Assembly (NCBI GenBank): GCA_008297795.1
Contig: VBQP01000003.1
Span: forward strand, 1-29,044
Source of the DNA: Thermoplasmata archaeon
GTDB lineage: Archaea > Thermoplasmatota > E2 > UBA202 > DSCA01
Reading direction: 5' to 3'
DNA: 29,044 nucleotides
Of this stretch, positions 13,759-21,790 are shown piece by piece (within the stretch, counting starts at the first letter, position 1; each line of letters starts with the position of its first letter). The notes below the pieces were generated by a model, which ran no database searches, was not told the DNA's origin, and was given only the letters and a program-made list of their open reading frames with translations. Both the position numbers and the translations under genes were made by a program.

Positions 13759-15495
13759 GTGATTTACTTAGGGAAAATAGAACTGAGATGGTGTCAGAAT
13801 TGCAACCTGCCTGTTCTGGGCAAAACATGCGGCATATGCAACAGCGATACAGAAGAAGTTAAACTCACGCCTCCAGGAGATATCCGACCTGCTTTCCCGT
13901 TCGACATAGAACTTTGCAGGGAAACCATAGAGAAGCAGTTTGGAAATGCTATTCTTCCCGACATTGTCATTCTGAATGATGTGCCCTCCATAGACAGAAT
14001 GGATGAAGTCATTTTCAATGGCAAGGTTGCCGGCGCCCTGCAGTATGATATGGAAGAGAAAAAATTCAGATTCATTCCGAGGGTGTGGTTTGCTTCAGTG
14101 ATAAAACCTTCAAGAGGGTTTGTCGTCGCAGATGAGGGTGCTGTCCTGCCCATCCTCAACGGTTCAAATCTTCTTGCTCCGGGCGTGATTGATGCAAGTC
14201 CTGAGATAAAGAGGGGGAATGAGGTTGTTGTTTATTCACCGGACAGGGAGGTGATAGGAGTCGGAAAGGCGTACATGGACAGCAGGGAAATGGAAAAAGG
14301 GAAGCACGGAATGGCTGTGAAGATAAGATGGAAAGGCATCGAGAAGGATGAAAGGATAAGCAATGCTACATGGGACGATGTGCTGAGGGCAAATGAGAAT
14401 ATAATCGCCAGCCGTGTTAATAAGGCAGTAGATTTCATACACAGGACGATAAGGGAAAGCGGTCTGCCTCATGCCGTTTCTTTCAGCGGGGGGAAAGACA
14501 GCCTGGCAACTCTCTTTCTTATGCTTGATGCAGGATACAAACCGCCAATATTTTTCATAAACACGGGGCTGGAATTCGAAGAAACTGTCAGATATGTTCG
14601 TGAGATAGCCGAAAAACTTTCACTCGAACTGATAGAAGAGGATGCAGGCGATATTTTCTGGAAGGCAATCGATTTTTTTGGTCCTCCTGCAAGAGATTAC
14701 AGATGGTGTTGCAAAACATGCAAACTGGGGCCCACCACAAGGCTGATAAGAAAGAATTTTCCTGAAGGGGTGCTTTCTTTCATAGGGCAGAGAAGATACG
14801 AATCTGAACAGAGGGCGAAGAAGGGGAGCATATGGAAAAACCCATGGGTGGAGGGGCAGGTGGGGGCATCTCCCATCCAGAACTGGACCGCACTTCATAT
14901 ATGGCTTTATCTTTTCAAAAAGCAGAGAGAATATAAATTGAAATGGAACGAGTTATATGAGCACGGTTTTTCCCGCATAGGTTGCTGGCTATGCCCTGCA
15001 AGTGACATGGCAGAGTTTGAGTTCAGGAAACATAAAGACTGGAAGAAATTCGAGGAAAAGTTGAAGAATTTTGCATCTAAACATAATCTGGATGAGAGGT
15101 GGGTCTATGGCGGCATGTGGCGCTGGCGTCACACCCCGAACTGGGATGATGGAAAATATGAAATCAAGGAGGAGAGGAAATACACAATAAAGGGAAACGA
15201 AAGCACGATAGAAAATTTCCTGAAAATAATAGGAGAGGTTAACAAACTTGGAGACAGAGAATATGAGGCAGGGGGAATAAAAATATGGCTTGGAGAGGAA
15301 GTTAAATCCAGCGACAGGGAAGGTCTGGTCAGAGATGTGGTTTACAAAGCCATAAATTGCATGGGATGCGGCATATGCATGGCGAAATGTTCCAGAAATG
15401 CGATATCTATAAAAGGGGGAAAAGCCCACATAGGCGACGATTGCGTTCATTGCCTGAAGTGTATGGAGGAGTGCCCTGTAATTGTATTCAGGTAA
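13759..15495 (+). CDS. Zinc-ribbon / PUA / PAPS reductase-family / ferredoxin fusion protein
   Basis: 578 aa from the GTG at 13759 (the frame is open from ATG 13738). The N-terminal zinc ribbon (WCQNC...CGIC, Cys12/15/24/27) is followed by a PUA-like domain (about 100-200), then a PP-loop PAPS reductase-like domain with SFSGGKDSLATLF (about residue 241) and a Cys cluster WCCKTCK (about 316-321). The C-terminus carries two ferredoxin motifs, CMGCGICMAKC and CVHCLKCMEEC (about 533 onward), for two [4Fe-4S] clusters. The PP-loop adenylates or handles adenylyl-sulfate-type substrates. The PUA and zinc ribbon suggest RNA binding, so a sulfur-transfer reaction on RNA is as plausible as sulfate reduction (inference). 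Similar long 'PAPS reductase' proteins are widespread in euryarchaea (MJ0066-like). It ends 1 bp from the end of the convergent radical SAM gene. Confidence 0.88.
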   Translation: MIYLGKIELRWCQNCNLPVLGKTCGICNSDTEEVKLTPPGDIRPAFPFDIELCRETIEKQFGNAILPDIVILNDVPSIDRMDEVIFNGKVAGALQYDMEEKKFRFIPRVWFASVIKPSRGFVVADEGAVLPILNGSNLLAPGVIDASPEIKRGNEVVVYSPDREVIGVGKAYMDSREMEKGKHGMAVKIRWKGIEKDERISNATWDDVLRANENIIASRVNKAVDFIHRTIRESGLPHAVSFSGGKDSLATLFLMLDAGYKPPIFFINTGLEFEETVRYVREIAEKLSLELIEEDAGDIFWKAIDFFGPPARDYRWCCKTCKLGPTTRLIRKNFPEGVLSFIGQRRYESEQRAKKGSIWKNPWVEGQVGASPIQNWTALHIWLYLFKKQREYKLKWNELYEHGFSRIGCWLCPASDMAEFEFRKHKDWKKFEEKLKNFASKHNLDERWVYGGMWRWRHTPNWDDGKYEIKEERKYTIKGNESTIENFLKIIGEVNKLGDREYEAGGIKIWLGEEVKSSDREGLVRDVVYKAINCMGCGICMAKCSRNAISIKGGKAHIGDDCVHCLKCMEECPVIVFR

Positions 15496-15496
15496 G

Positions 15497-16654
15497 TTAT
15501 GTCTCCCTAGCCACGTATATATTCTGTTTATTCCTGACTATTCTTGCATTTACTGTTTCTCCCACTTTTTTAGAGGTATCAACTACCTGCACAATCCTGT
15601 CTCTGGATACTGCTATCATTTCATTTCTCACTCTCCCATGCATCTCTATCTTTAGTTTCACCCTCTCGCCCACCTTGAATTTTTTCGGAATGGAAGCGCA
15701 TTTTACCATGCCAAAATCCTCCGGATAAAGATGCAGTCCTTCCCCTATCTCCTCCAATTTTCTGTAAAATGTTTTGAAATTCATTATTCTGGCATTCTTT
15801 GGCGCTCTACCGAATTTATATTTTACATATTTCTGTATCCCGAAAGGCTTCCATATTTTGCCAGCACCTATTCTTTTTCCGAATTCAATGATTTTTTTCA
15901 TATCCTTGTCATTGTATCCCGGCACCCACACAGGCGCTATGAGGAGGTCGATGCTGCTTTCTGCTATTGCCTCTGCAATTTCAAGAACGTGGTCGAGGTC
16001 ATAGGAGGGAATGCCTGACAGCCTTTTTGCAGTACTGCTGTCCATGCTATGGAGTGAAAGATTTATTCTGTCAACATAACCATCCAATCTTTTTACCAGG
16101 TCTCTTGTGAGCATCACCCCGTTTGTCTGAATGGAAATGATGTCTGCGGTGCCCTGCAGTTTTTCTATGAGTTTTCTGATATAGGGATACAGAAAGGGCT
16201 CTCCCTGTCCATCTATATGGGCTTCTATCGGGGCGTTGCAATGCCTGCGTTTGAAATCTGAAACTTCTTCAAATTTTTTTGAGATATAATCCACATCAAC
16301 CATGTAATCAGTAACTTTTGTTTTTCCCTTTCCCTCATCCACTGAGCAGAAAATGCAGTTGAGGTTGCAACCAGATGAAGGTCGAACCTGTAGCAAATTC
16401 GTTCCTCTATCTATTATCCCGAATGCAGTATGTCCTATAAGGGGTATTCCGCTTTCCTCGGATATGTAATAAAGCCGTCTTCCTGTGACAGCATTGAATA
16501 TATCCTTCCTGGTACAGAATGAAATTATTTCTCTGTCATCATACCTGCCGGCATATCTCTGATAAACTCTGTTCGGTATCCTTACTTCTATTATTCTGTC
16601 AACAATGAACACGACTTCGTCTTTGTTAGAATCGGTTGTCTTTGTATAACTCAT
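15497..16654 (-). CDS. Radical SAM protein with C-terminal TRAM domain
   Basis: 385 aa from the ATG at 16654; an in-frame ATG at 16678 would add 8 residues (MPIPYLLL). The radical SAM cluster motif is CNLNCIFC (Cys96, Cys100, Cys103), preceded by RPSSG. The (beta/alpha) barrel runs to about 310. The last 60 residues (FKVGERVKLKIEM...) form a TRAM-like RNA-binding beta barrel. This combination matches the archaeal COG2100-type radical SAM proteins, whose substrate is not known to me. TRAM is common in tRNA-modifying enzymes, so an RNA substrate is a reasonable guess. A weak TATA-like stretch at 16676-16687 is well spaced for the 16654 start. The gene lies 12 bp or more downstream of the PaaK-like gene on the same strand. 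Confidence 0.85.
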   Translation of the reverse strand: MSYTKTTDSNKDEVVFIVDRIIEVRIPNRVYQRYAGRYDDREIISFCTRKDIFNAVTGRRLYYISEESGIPLIGHTAFGIIDRGTNLLQVRPSSGCNLNCIFCSVDEGKGKTKVTDYMVDVDYISKKFEEVSDFKRRHCNAPIEAHIDGQGEPFLYPYIRKLIEKLQGTADIISIQTNGVMLTRDLVKRLDGYVDRINLSLHSMDSSTAKRLSGIPSYDLDHVLEIAEAIAESSIDLLIAPVWVPGYNDKDMKKIIEFGKRIGAGKIWKPFGIQKYVKYKFGRAPKNARIMNFKTFYRKLEEIGEGLHLYPEDFGMVKCASIPKKFKVGERVKLKIEMHGRVRNEMIAVSRDRIVQVVDTSKKVGETVNARIVRNKQNIYVARET

Positions 16655-16675
16655 TAGAAGTAGATATGGTATGGG

Positions 16676-16687
16676 CATTTAGTTATT
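16676..16687 (-). promoter_or_regulatory. Weak TATA-like element before the radical SAM gene
   Basis: On the minus strand this reads AAATAACTAAAT, centred about 26 nt before the ATG at 16654. It is poor sequence but correctly placed; it is used only to favour the shorter start. Confidence 0.3.
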
Positions 16688-16690
16688 TCT

Positions 16691-18091
16691 TCAAAGCAGC
16701 GCTTCTTCAATTGCTTTCCTATCAAGTTTGGATATGATGAGTGGCGGAGAAATGCTACCCTCCGGCTTCTCCACTTCCTTTACCTCCCTCACCTCTATCT
16801 TCACGCCGCTGCCTACAAGTTTTTCATAATTCTTCCTGATTTCTTCAAGGAGATTTTCTACCGAAACGCCTTTTCCCCTCTGCTCTTCGTCTATCTCCAC
16901 AAGTATTTCCATGCTGTCAATTTCTTTCTGCACCAGTTGGAATCTTTTTATCTGGAGCGTGTTGAATTTACTTGCAGCCTCTGCAAGTGGCATGGGAATT
17001 GTGGCTGGGGGAAATATTCTTCCATCAGGGAAAATGATTGCATCCTTCTTTCTGCCCTCAAGCGTTTTCATCAGGGGCGTATGCATGCCGCAGTCGCAGT
17101 AATCGTTTTTCAGAGAAGCAATATCATTGAGTCCTGTGTATCTTATTATCGGTGTGCCGCCAGGATAAAGGCGTGTTATCACAACGCTTCCAAATTCGCC
17201 CTCCGGCACCTCTTCTCCATTTTTATCAAGAATTTCCACATGTGTAAAATCGCTGTTGATATGGAAATTCCCTTTCAGGCATTCAAATGCAATGGAGCCG
17301 CCTTCTGTGGTGGCATAGAGATTTAGCACATCTGCATCGAAAGCTTCCTCTATGTACTTTCTTGAGTAATCATCGAGAACTTCGCCACTCGAGACTATGT
17401 ATTTCGGATTGACTCTTTTTCCATGCCCTTTCATTTTCAGAGATGCAAGTCCCATGAGAACGCTTGTATATCCTATCAGAAGTTCGGGCTGGAAACTGTC
17501 CATTTTGTCCATCAACGTTCTGACATCCTCCCCAGTGTAAAGATTCTGGTAATTTTTGAAGGAGAAGAAAGGAGAAAGATTCCCCATAAGACCTTTCTTG
17601 AGGCATTCTTCATCTGTTGTTGTCGGTATGGAAAAGTCCCCTATGTTCGTTATCTTTGTTTTCCTCCAGTTCATCCCGTATGCCTTCAGCAGGCGAACAC
17701 CTGCCAGCGCCTCTATCATTATGTAACCGACGTCTTTGTACATTGACATTGGTCTTCCTGATGAGCCTGATGTGCCCACAACATAAGCATTGCTTTTGTC
17801 ATATCCCACAGGTATTATGTCATCTGGAAAACCCTCTATCAAATCCTTCTTAGTTATCAGGGGAAGTTTGTGCAGGTCATCCATCCCCTTTATTCCATCT
17901 ATTGTGATACCTGCCTCCCTGTACTTGCGACGGTATAGTGGAACATTATAGGCATATTTCAATGTCTTCCTTAGTGCCCTGTTCTGATATTTTCTTATTT
18001 CATCTGCGTTCTTTTTCCATGCCCTGTCTATGTCCGTAAGATACCTTTTTATAAGCCCTGCCGTAAATATTGGATTGAAGAGGGGATTCAT
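16691..18091 (-). CDS. PaaK/CapK-like adenylate-forming enzyme (phenylacetate-CoA ligase family)
   Basis: 466 aa from the ATG at 18091; a TTG at 18112 would add 7 residues but overlaps the putative TATA box. The ANL-superfamily P-loop is TSGSSGRPM (107-115), the adenine-binding motif is YATTEGG (259-265), and the downstream RYTGLND (317-323) holds the conserved Arg/Asp region. A C-terminal lid domain follows. The family (COG1541) includes phenylacetate-CoA ligase, CapK and coenzyme F390 synthetase-like proteins, which activate a carboxylate as acyl-AMP and pass it to a thiol or other acceptor. The substrate cannot be told from sequence. A Cys-rich DYCDCGMH (about 330-337) between the core and lid might bind metal, as in many PaaK/CapK relatives. 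It may be co-transcribed with the radical SAM gene 12 bp downstream. Confidence 0.85.
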   Translation of the reverse strand: MNPLFNPIFTAGLIKRYLTDIDRAWKKNADEIRKYQNRALRKTLKYAYNVPLYRRKYREAGITIDGIKGMDDLHKLPLITKKDLIEGFPDDIIPVGYDKSNAYVVGTSGSSGRPMSMYKDVGYIMIEALAGVRLLKAYGMNWRKTKITNIGDFSIPTTTDEECLKKGLMGNLSPFFSFKNYQNLYTGEDVRTLMDKMDSFQPELLIGYTSVLMGLASLKMKGHGKRVNPKYIVSSGEVLDDYSRKYIEEAFDADVLNLYATTEGGSIAFECLKGNFHINSDFTHVEILDKNGEEVPEGEFGSVVITRLYPGGTPIIRYTGLNDIASLKNDYCDCGMHTPLMKTLEGRKKDAIIFPDGRIFPPATIPMPLAEAASKFNTLQIKRFQLVQKEIDSMEILVEIDEEQRGKGVSVENLLEEIRKNYEKLVGSGVKIEVREVKEVEKPEGSISPPLIISKLDRKAIEEALL

Positions 18092-18110
18092 ACCTGCTGA
18101 ATGGAGCAGC

Positions 18111-18119
18111 AAATATTAA
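18111..18119 (-). promoter_or_regulatory. TATA-like box of the PaaK/CapK-like gene
   Basis: On the minus strand this reads TTAATATTT, centred 24 nt before the ATG at 18091. It fits a leaderless start there and makes the TTG at 18112 unlikely. Confidence 0.4.
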
Positions 18120-18133
18120 GTTTATGATTGCGC

Positions 18134-18676
18134 TTATTTCTGTCTTTTTCCTCCGAAACGCTCCCACTCGCTTATCAGGCAACCACAGTATTTCTGCCTG
18201 TACAGCCCGTATGCCTTCGCAACAGCATTACCTCTGTGCAGCCCCTCCCTGAAATCCTCATAATAGAATTGGATGCCGTATCTCTCCCCCATTTTTTTTC
18301 CAACTTCCTTTATTGCCTCATGGTACTGATGGTGGGAAACAAGCAGGGTGGTGGTGAAGGCATCAAATCCATTTTCCCCGGCATATTTCGCAGTTTTTTC
18401 AAGGCGGTATGCATAACACCGCCTGCACCTTTCGGGGCGCTCCGTCTCCTGCAACTGCATTTTAAGATAATCAATGAAATCATAATCGCCGTATATTACC
18501 TCCACCCCCTCTATTTCTGAAAATTTTTTGAGTGATTCCTCTCTCGCCCTGTACTCCATATATGGATGGACATTCGGGTTGTACCAGAATCCCACAACCT
18601 CATGCCCTTCCTCTACAAGCCTTTCATACGGATATGCAAAACAGGGAGCACAGCATACATGAACGAGAATTCTCAT
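18134..18676 (-). CDS. queH: QueH-like (DUF208) epoxyqueuosine reductase family protein
   Basis: 180 aa. The family cysteine motifs are all present: CCAPC (Cys8, Cys9, Cys12), ERCRRCY (Cys84, Cys87) and KYCGC (Cys164, Cys166). QueH reduces epoxyqueuosine to queuosine in tRNA, the last step of Q synthesis in bacteria that lack QueG, using a [4Fe-4S] cluster and a nearby iron. Queuosine is not a standard archaeal nucleoside, so the true substrate here is open; the symbol denotes family only. The full length and intact motifs argue for a working enzyme. It lies 29 bp downstream of herA but seems to have its own TATA box, with the ATG at the predicted transcription start. The neighbouring PaaK-like gene follows after a gap of about 40 bp. 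Confidence 0.85.
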   Translation of the reverse strand: MRILVHVCCAPCFAYPYERLVEEGHEVVGFWYNPNVHPYMEYRAREESLKKFSEIEGVEVIYGDYDFIDYLKMQLQETERPERCRRCYAYRLEKTAKYAGENGFDAFTTTLLVSHHQYHEAIKEVGKKMGERYGIQFYYEDFREGLHRGNAVAKAYGLYRQKYCGCLISEWERFGGKRQK

Positions 18677-18693
18677 ACCAGTGTATCACTCCA

Positions 18694-18702
18694 TTTTTTA
18701 AA
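18694..18702 (-). promoter_or_regulatory. TATA-like box of the queH-like gene
   Basis: On the minus strand this reads TTTAAAAAA, centred about 22-25 nt upstream of the ATG at 18676, in the short gap after herA. It suggests leaderless, independent transcription. Confidence 0.45.
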
Positions 18703-18705
18703 TCT

Positions 18706-20193
18706 TTATTGCCTTCCGAATCTGAAAGGGAACCTCCTCTCTGCCCTTTTCTCCTCATCGACGACTTTTGCAGCCTTCCCACCATGGCTTGATTTTCTTA
18801 CCCTTATCTCAACAAACAGAGGAGCGTTTATGGGTAGACCACTCACTATAGCCATTCCTATGGGCAGGCGCTGTATCTCGTCTGCAGCCCCGGCAGTCAG
18901 CCCTTCGACAGAGGCAACTATCGCTTTCACATCGTTAGGATTTGTCGTTTTCAGGATTATCTGAGTATTGCACTGTGAAACCACGTTTTTCTCAACACGG
19001 GCAGGACGCTGGCTAACTATTGCAAGTCCCATCCCGAATTTTCTCCCTTCTGATGCAACAGTCCTTATTATTTCTGAGGAGATGGCTCCTCCCTGCCCTC
19101 TCTCAGGGCAGTAACGGTGAGACTCTTCTATGACGACCATGAACGGAGGAATGCTGTTTTTCTTCCTTTCCTCGAACAGTTTTGTCAGCAGATGGGAAAC
19201 AACCACATCCTGTATGTGGGGCGGAATACCTCTGAAGTTTATTATTGAGCATTTCCCCCTGCACACAAGTTCGTCTATGGGTGTAGGGTCAGCAGAAAAG
19301 AGCCCCATGTCATTCAATTCCTCCAGTTGTGGTATGAGATTCCATTTCGCACTGCTTTTTGCTCTCTTCAATTCATCTATTATGTCCTCAAGCAGATATA
19401 TCCTCTTCCTCTCTCTGACCTCCTTTATTGCCTGGTAAAGAATTCCTTTCTGAACGCCTGTCACTTTTGAGGACATGACATCCATCAAATCGCCAAGTTC
19501 AAGGTTTATTTCATCAAGGCGCAATGGAATTGATTCACGGTTTGCGTCATTGCCTGGAGAATACTGAACTATGTTGCTTCCATAGCCTTTTGGTTTTACG
19601 TCAAACCTTTTCATCATCTCTATTTCTTTTTCATCAAGATTCGGATGTATCATCGATGAATATTCTCCGTGAGGGTCTATTACCACGACAGGCACACCAT
19701 GGTCTATCAACTCCTCAACTATCACCCCCATTGCATAACTTTTTCCGCTTCCGCTCTTTGCCAGGACAGAGACATGTTTCTGAAGAAGCGTATTTATGTC
19801 CAGATACACCTTTATGTTCATATCCTTAAGCAGTCCGATATATGCCCCTTTTTTACCGAGCCCGAGCACATCTCTCACAATCTCCTCATCTGCTTTGTAA
19901 ACATCATCCCCCTGCTTGAAAGGCGTCCTGGGAACGCAAAGCCCGTTTCTGCCATTATATCCTATGACATCTGCCGCCGCAGAAATTTTTTCCTCCTCTT
20001 CCCTTGTATCTTCCACAAAAACTTTTTCAAAAGAGAGTTTGGATATGCGCCTGACTTCCCTTACCTGCGCAAGAACCTTCCGCCCTTCGTGAATGACATA
20101 GACATAGTCGAGCCTGTTTACCTGCCTGTTGGAGGCAAAGTTGAAGGAGGTGGAAGTCGTATCGCCATATATTATCCCTATCCTCTCCTGCAT
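18706..20193 (-). CDS. herA: HerA-type DNA-translocating ATPase
   Basis: 495 aa from the ATG at 20193 (MQERIGIIYGD). The frame is open further upstream to 20295, but that would overlap the preceding gene by 77 bp and adds no family-like sequence. It has a HerA N-terminal beta-barrel domain (about 1-110), Walker A AKSGSGKS (145-152), VIDPHGEY (171-178), Walker B FMVVIEESH (351-359), and a downstream GMGLAIVSQRPARV (387-400) holding the sensor/arginine-finger region. HerA is a hexameric bidirectional DNA pump of the FtsK/HerA class that works with NurA nuclease and Mre11-Rad50 in DNA end resection. None of those partners is next to it here, so it could be a HerA paralogue with another role. It lies 25 bp after the THEP1-like gene, probably in one operon. 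Confidence 0.88.
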   Translation of the reverse strand: MQERIGIIYGDTTSTSFNFASNRQVNRLDYVYVIHEGRKVLAQVREVRRISKLSFEKVFVEDTREEEEKISAAADVIGYNGRNGLCVPRTPFKQGDDVYKADEEIVRDVLGLGKKGAYIGLLKDMNIKVYLDINTLLQKHVSVLAKSGSGKSYAMGVIVEELIDHGVPVVVIDPHGEYSSMIHPNLDEKEIEMMKRFDVKPKGYGSNIVQYSPGNDANRESIPLRLDEINLELGDLMDVMSSKVTGVQKGILYQAIKEVRERKRIYLLEDIIDELKRAKSSAKWNLIPQLEELNDMGLFSADPTPIDELVCRGKCSIINFRGIPPHIQDVVVSHLLTKLFEERKKNSIPPFMVVIEESHRYCPERGQGGAISSEIIRTVASEGRKFGMGLAIVSQRPARVEKNVVSQCNTQIILKTTNPNDVKAIVASVEGLTAGAADEIQRLPIGMAIVSGLPINAPLFVEIRVRKSSHGGKAAKVVDEEKRAERRFPFRFGRQ

Positions 20194-20218
20194 TGAAAAG
20201 TAAATGCATTCACCACAG

Positions 20219-20740
20219 TTATAATTTGCGATTATGCCCAAGCCATTTCTTGATGATATCTGCAAGTTCATCTGGCGAAATGCTGCCAGAGTCAATCACC
20301 ACAAATTCATGCCCCCCATGCTTTTCCATGAATTCTTTTTTCAGGGAGCGCCTCAAAACGACCACTGCATTGCCCCCTTCTATGGCTTTTTCCGCCGCCT
20401 CCGCCATGCCCATGCCCTTCATCTCCAGATGCCCGAATTCGTCTATGATAATGGCGTCACAATCCCCGATGGCTTTTATTATGGCGTTTTTCCCGTGCTC
20501 CAAACCCTGAATGCTTATTATGTATTTTCCCACTTTTATTCCTTCAATTCCGTCCAGGCGTGCAATCGGTTTTTTCTCTCCCGTGAGAATGTCAAGTGCA
20601 TCCATCCCTGCTTTTATGCCGTTCTCAAAAACAGGCAGCGATATGACCCCGCCGCATGTGAAATCCGCTTTTTCCACCAGCCTATGAACCAGCGTACTCT
20701 TTCCGGAGTTCACCTTTCCTGTTATTAGGAAATTCATCAT
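20219..20740 (-). CDS. THEP1-family nucleoside-triphosphatase
   Basis: 173 aa, the normal size for this family (COG1618, DUF265). Walker A is GKVNSGKST (8-16), Walker B is AIIIDEFGHLEM (about 95-106), and FTCGGVISLPV after the first helix is the typical THEP1 signature. THEP1 from Aquifex hydrolyses NTPs slowly in vitro; related human NTPCR is similar. The cellular role is unknown. The start ATG overlaps the stop of the upstream membrane-protein gene (ATGA), with a second ATG 3 bp later, so translation is probably coupled. Confidence 0.9.
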   Translation of the reverse strand: MMNFLITGKVNSGKSTLVHRLVEKADFTCGGVISLPVFENGIKAGMDALDILTGEKKPIARLDGIEGIKVGKYIISIQGLEHGKNAIIKAIGDCDAIIIDEFGHLEMKGMGMAEAAEKAIEGGNAVVVLRRSLKKEFMEKHGGHEFVVIDSGSISPDELADIIKKWLGHNRKL

Positions 20741-21375
20741 GAAAGGATTATTGTTCCTATCCAGCAGAATGCAGATACTGCATATGCCACCGGATAATAA
20801 ATTTCCTTCTTTGCATTTGTCACTCGCATTGCAAAATCGCTCGGAATTTGAACTGCTGAAAGTGTAAGCCCGCCTGCAAGCCCTGCTATCGTCGCGCTTG
20901 AGAATATGACAGGCATCACACCTGCCAGGTCAGAGAGGTATAAAGGCGCAGAGGCAACAACAGGTGTCAGAATATGGGTTATGACATATCCTGCAGAATA
21001 AATGATATAGCCAGATATTACGCCCATGCTTGCCTTCATAAGCCAGTTCATTCTGTTCATATTTAGTTTCGGACTGTACCATATGATCTCAAAAACTGCT
21101 CCTTCAAAAGCAATTGCTATTGCAGAGCAGAGCATGCATCCTCCCACAGGATGTATGTATTTGAGGACTCCTGCTATCAATCCCATGCCAAGCTGCATCC
21201 CCCTGACTCCATACATTCTCCTGCTTATAGCCATCAGTCCGAAGCCCATAAAGCCGGTCATTATGGCTCCTGCCCATATCCCCTGGTTATGGAGATAATC
21301 TCCAAGCACGCATTCCATCATGCCCCACAGGGAGCCAAAAAGTATTATCCCTGCCAGTATTCTCATTCCTTTCAT
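20737..21375 (-). CDS. Polytopic membrane protein, function unknown
   Basis: 212 aa with roughly six hydrophobic segments: about 4-24, 32-50, 60-95 (two segments with PVGGCMLC between), 115-140, 145-170 and 195-212. Gly- and Ala-rich helices and GLIAGVLKYIHPVGG are reminiscent of small transporter or S-component-like proteins, but I cannot assign a family. It starts directly after the stop of the SUOX-like gene, with a GGTGGT Shine-Dalgarno at 21379-21384, and its stop overlaps the THEP1 start. The tight packing with a SUOX-like exported protein and a two-TM protein suggests that the three form one membrane assembly (inference). Confidence 0.75.
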   Translation of the reverse strand: MKGMRILAGIILFGSLWGMMECVLGDYLHNQGIWAGAIMTGFMGFGLMAISRRMYGVRGMQLGMGLIAGVLKYIHPVGGCMLCSAIAIAFEGAVFEIIWYSPKLNMNRMNWLMKASMGVISGYIIYSAGYVITHILTPVVASAPLYLSDLAGVMPVIFSSATIAGLAGGLTLSAVQIPSDFAMRVTNAKKEIYYPVAYAVSAFCWIGTIILS

Positions 21376-21789
21376 TTAGACCACCTTTATTTCAACCACA
21401 TCTTTCACCCAGAACTGTTTGGGTAAATTTGTAAAAATGACAATCCTTTTTTCTATATCAAATATGCCGTTATTCATATCATTCCACTCAACTGTTTTTG
21501 AGTAACCATCTGACCCCAGAATCTTGTATCTGTGTTCCGCAGGATTTTTCACGCCTGAAAAATTTATCATATCGGAAAGAGATATGCCTTCATAGTTACC
21601 GCCCGCTTCCGGCTCTATGCTCATATCCCTGCATGATTTCATTATTTTGCTTATTTCCAGTTCCTTATCGTTTATTTTGATGGTATCCTGGATAATTTTT
21701 TCTTTCGAGGATTCCACATATACTGTAGAGAATGCTCCGAGCAGAAGCAGGCAGACCGCTATTGCAGGTACTATCCTCTCAACTTTCAT
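21376..21789 (-). CDS. Exported small protein resembling the molybdopterin-binding (SUOX-like) fold
   Basis: 137 aa. A hydrophobic N-terminus (about 5-25, IVPAIAVCLLLLGAFSTVY) is a signal peptide or anchor. The rest has the pattern YEGISLSDMINFSGV then YKILGSDGYSKTVEW, which resembles 'G.pL.dll...g......v.v.s.DGY...v' of oxidoreductase molybdopterin-binding (sulfite oxidase-like) domains. At this size it is only a mini-domain. The Cys that binds the cofactor in true sulfite oxidases is not evident (the only Cys residues are in the signal and at SCRDM), so binding of molybdopterin is doubtful. It lies 1 bp after the two-TM gene, with a GAGGAT ribosome site spanning that stop, and abuts the polytopic membrane gene. 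Confidence 0.6.
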   Translation of the reverse strand: MKVERIVPAIAVCLLLLGAFSTVYVESSKEKIIQDTIKINDKELEISKIMKSCRDMSIEPEAGGNYEGISLSDMINFSGVKNPAEHRYKILGSDGYSKTVEWNDMNNGIFDIEKRIVIFTNLPKQFWVKDVVEIKVV

Positions 21790-21790
21790 T

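Noticed and set aside
20194..20295. 34-residue N-terminal extension of HerA
   Set aside because: It overlaps the end of the THEP1 gene by 77 bp and has no HerA-like sequence; MQERIGIIYGD is the normal family start.
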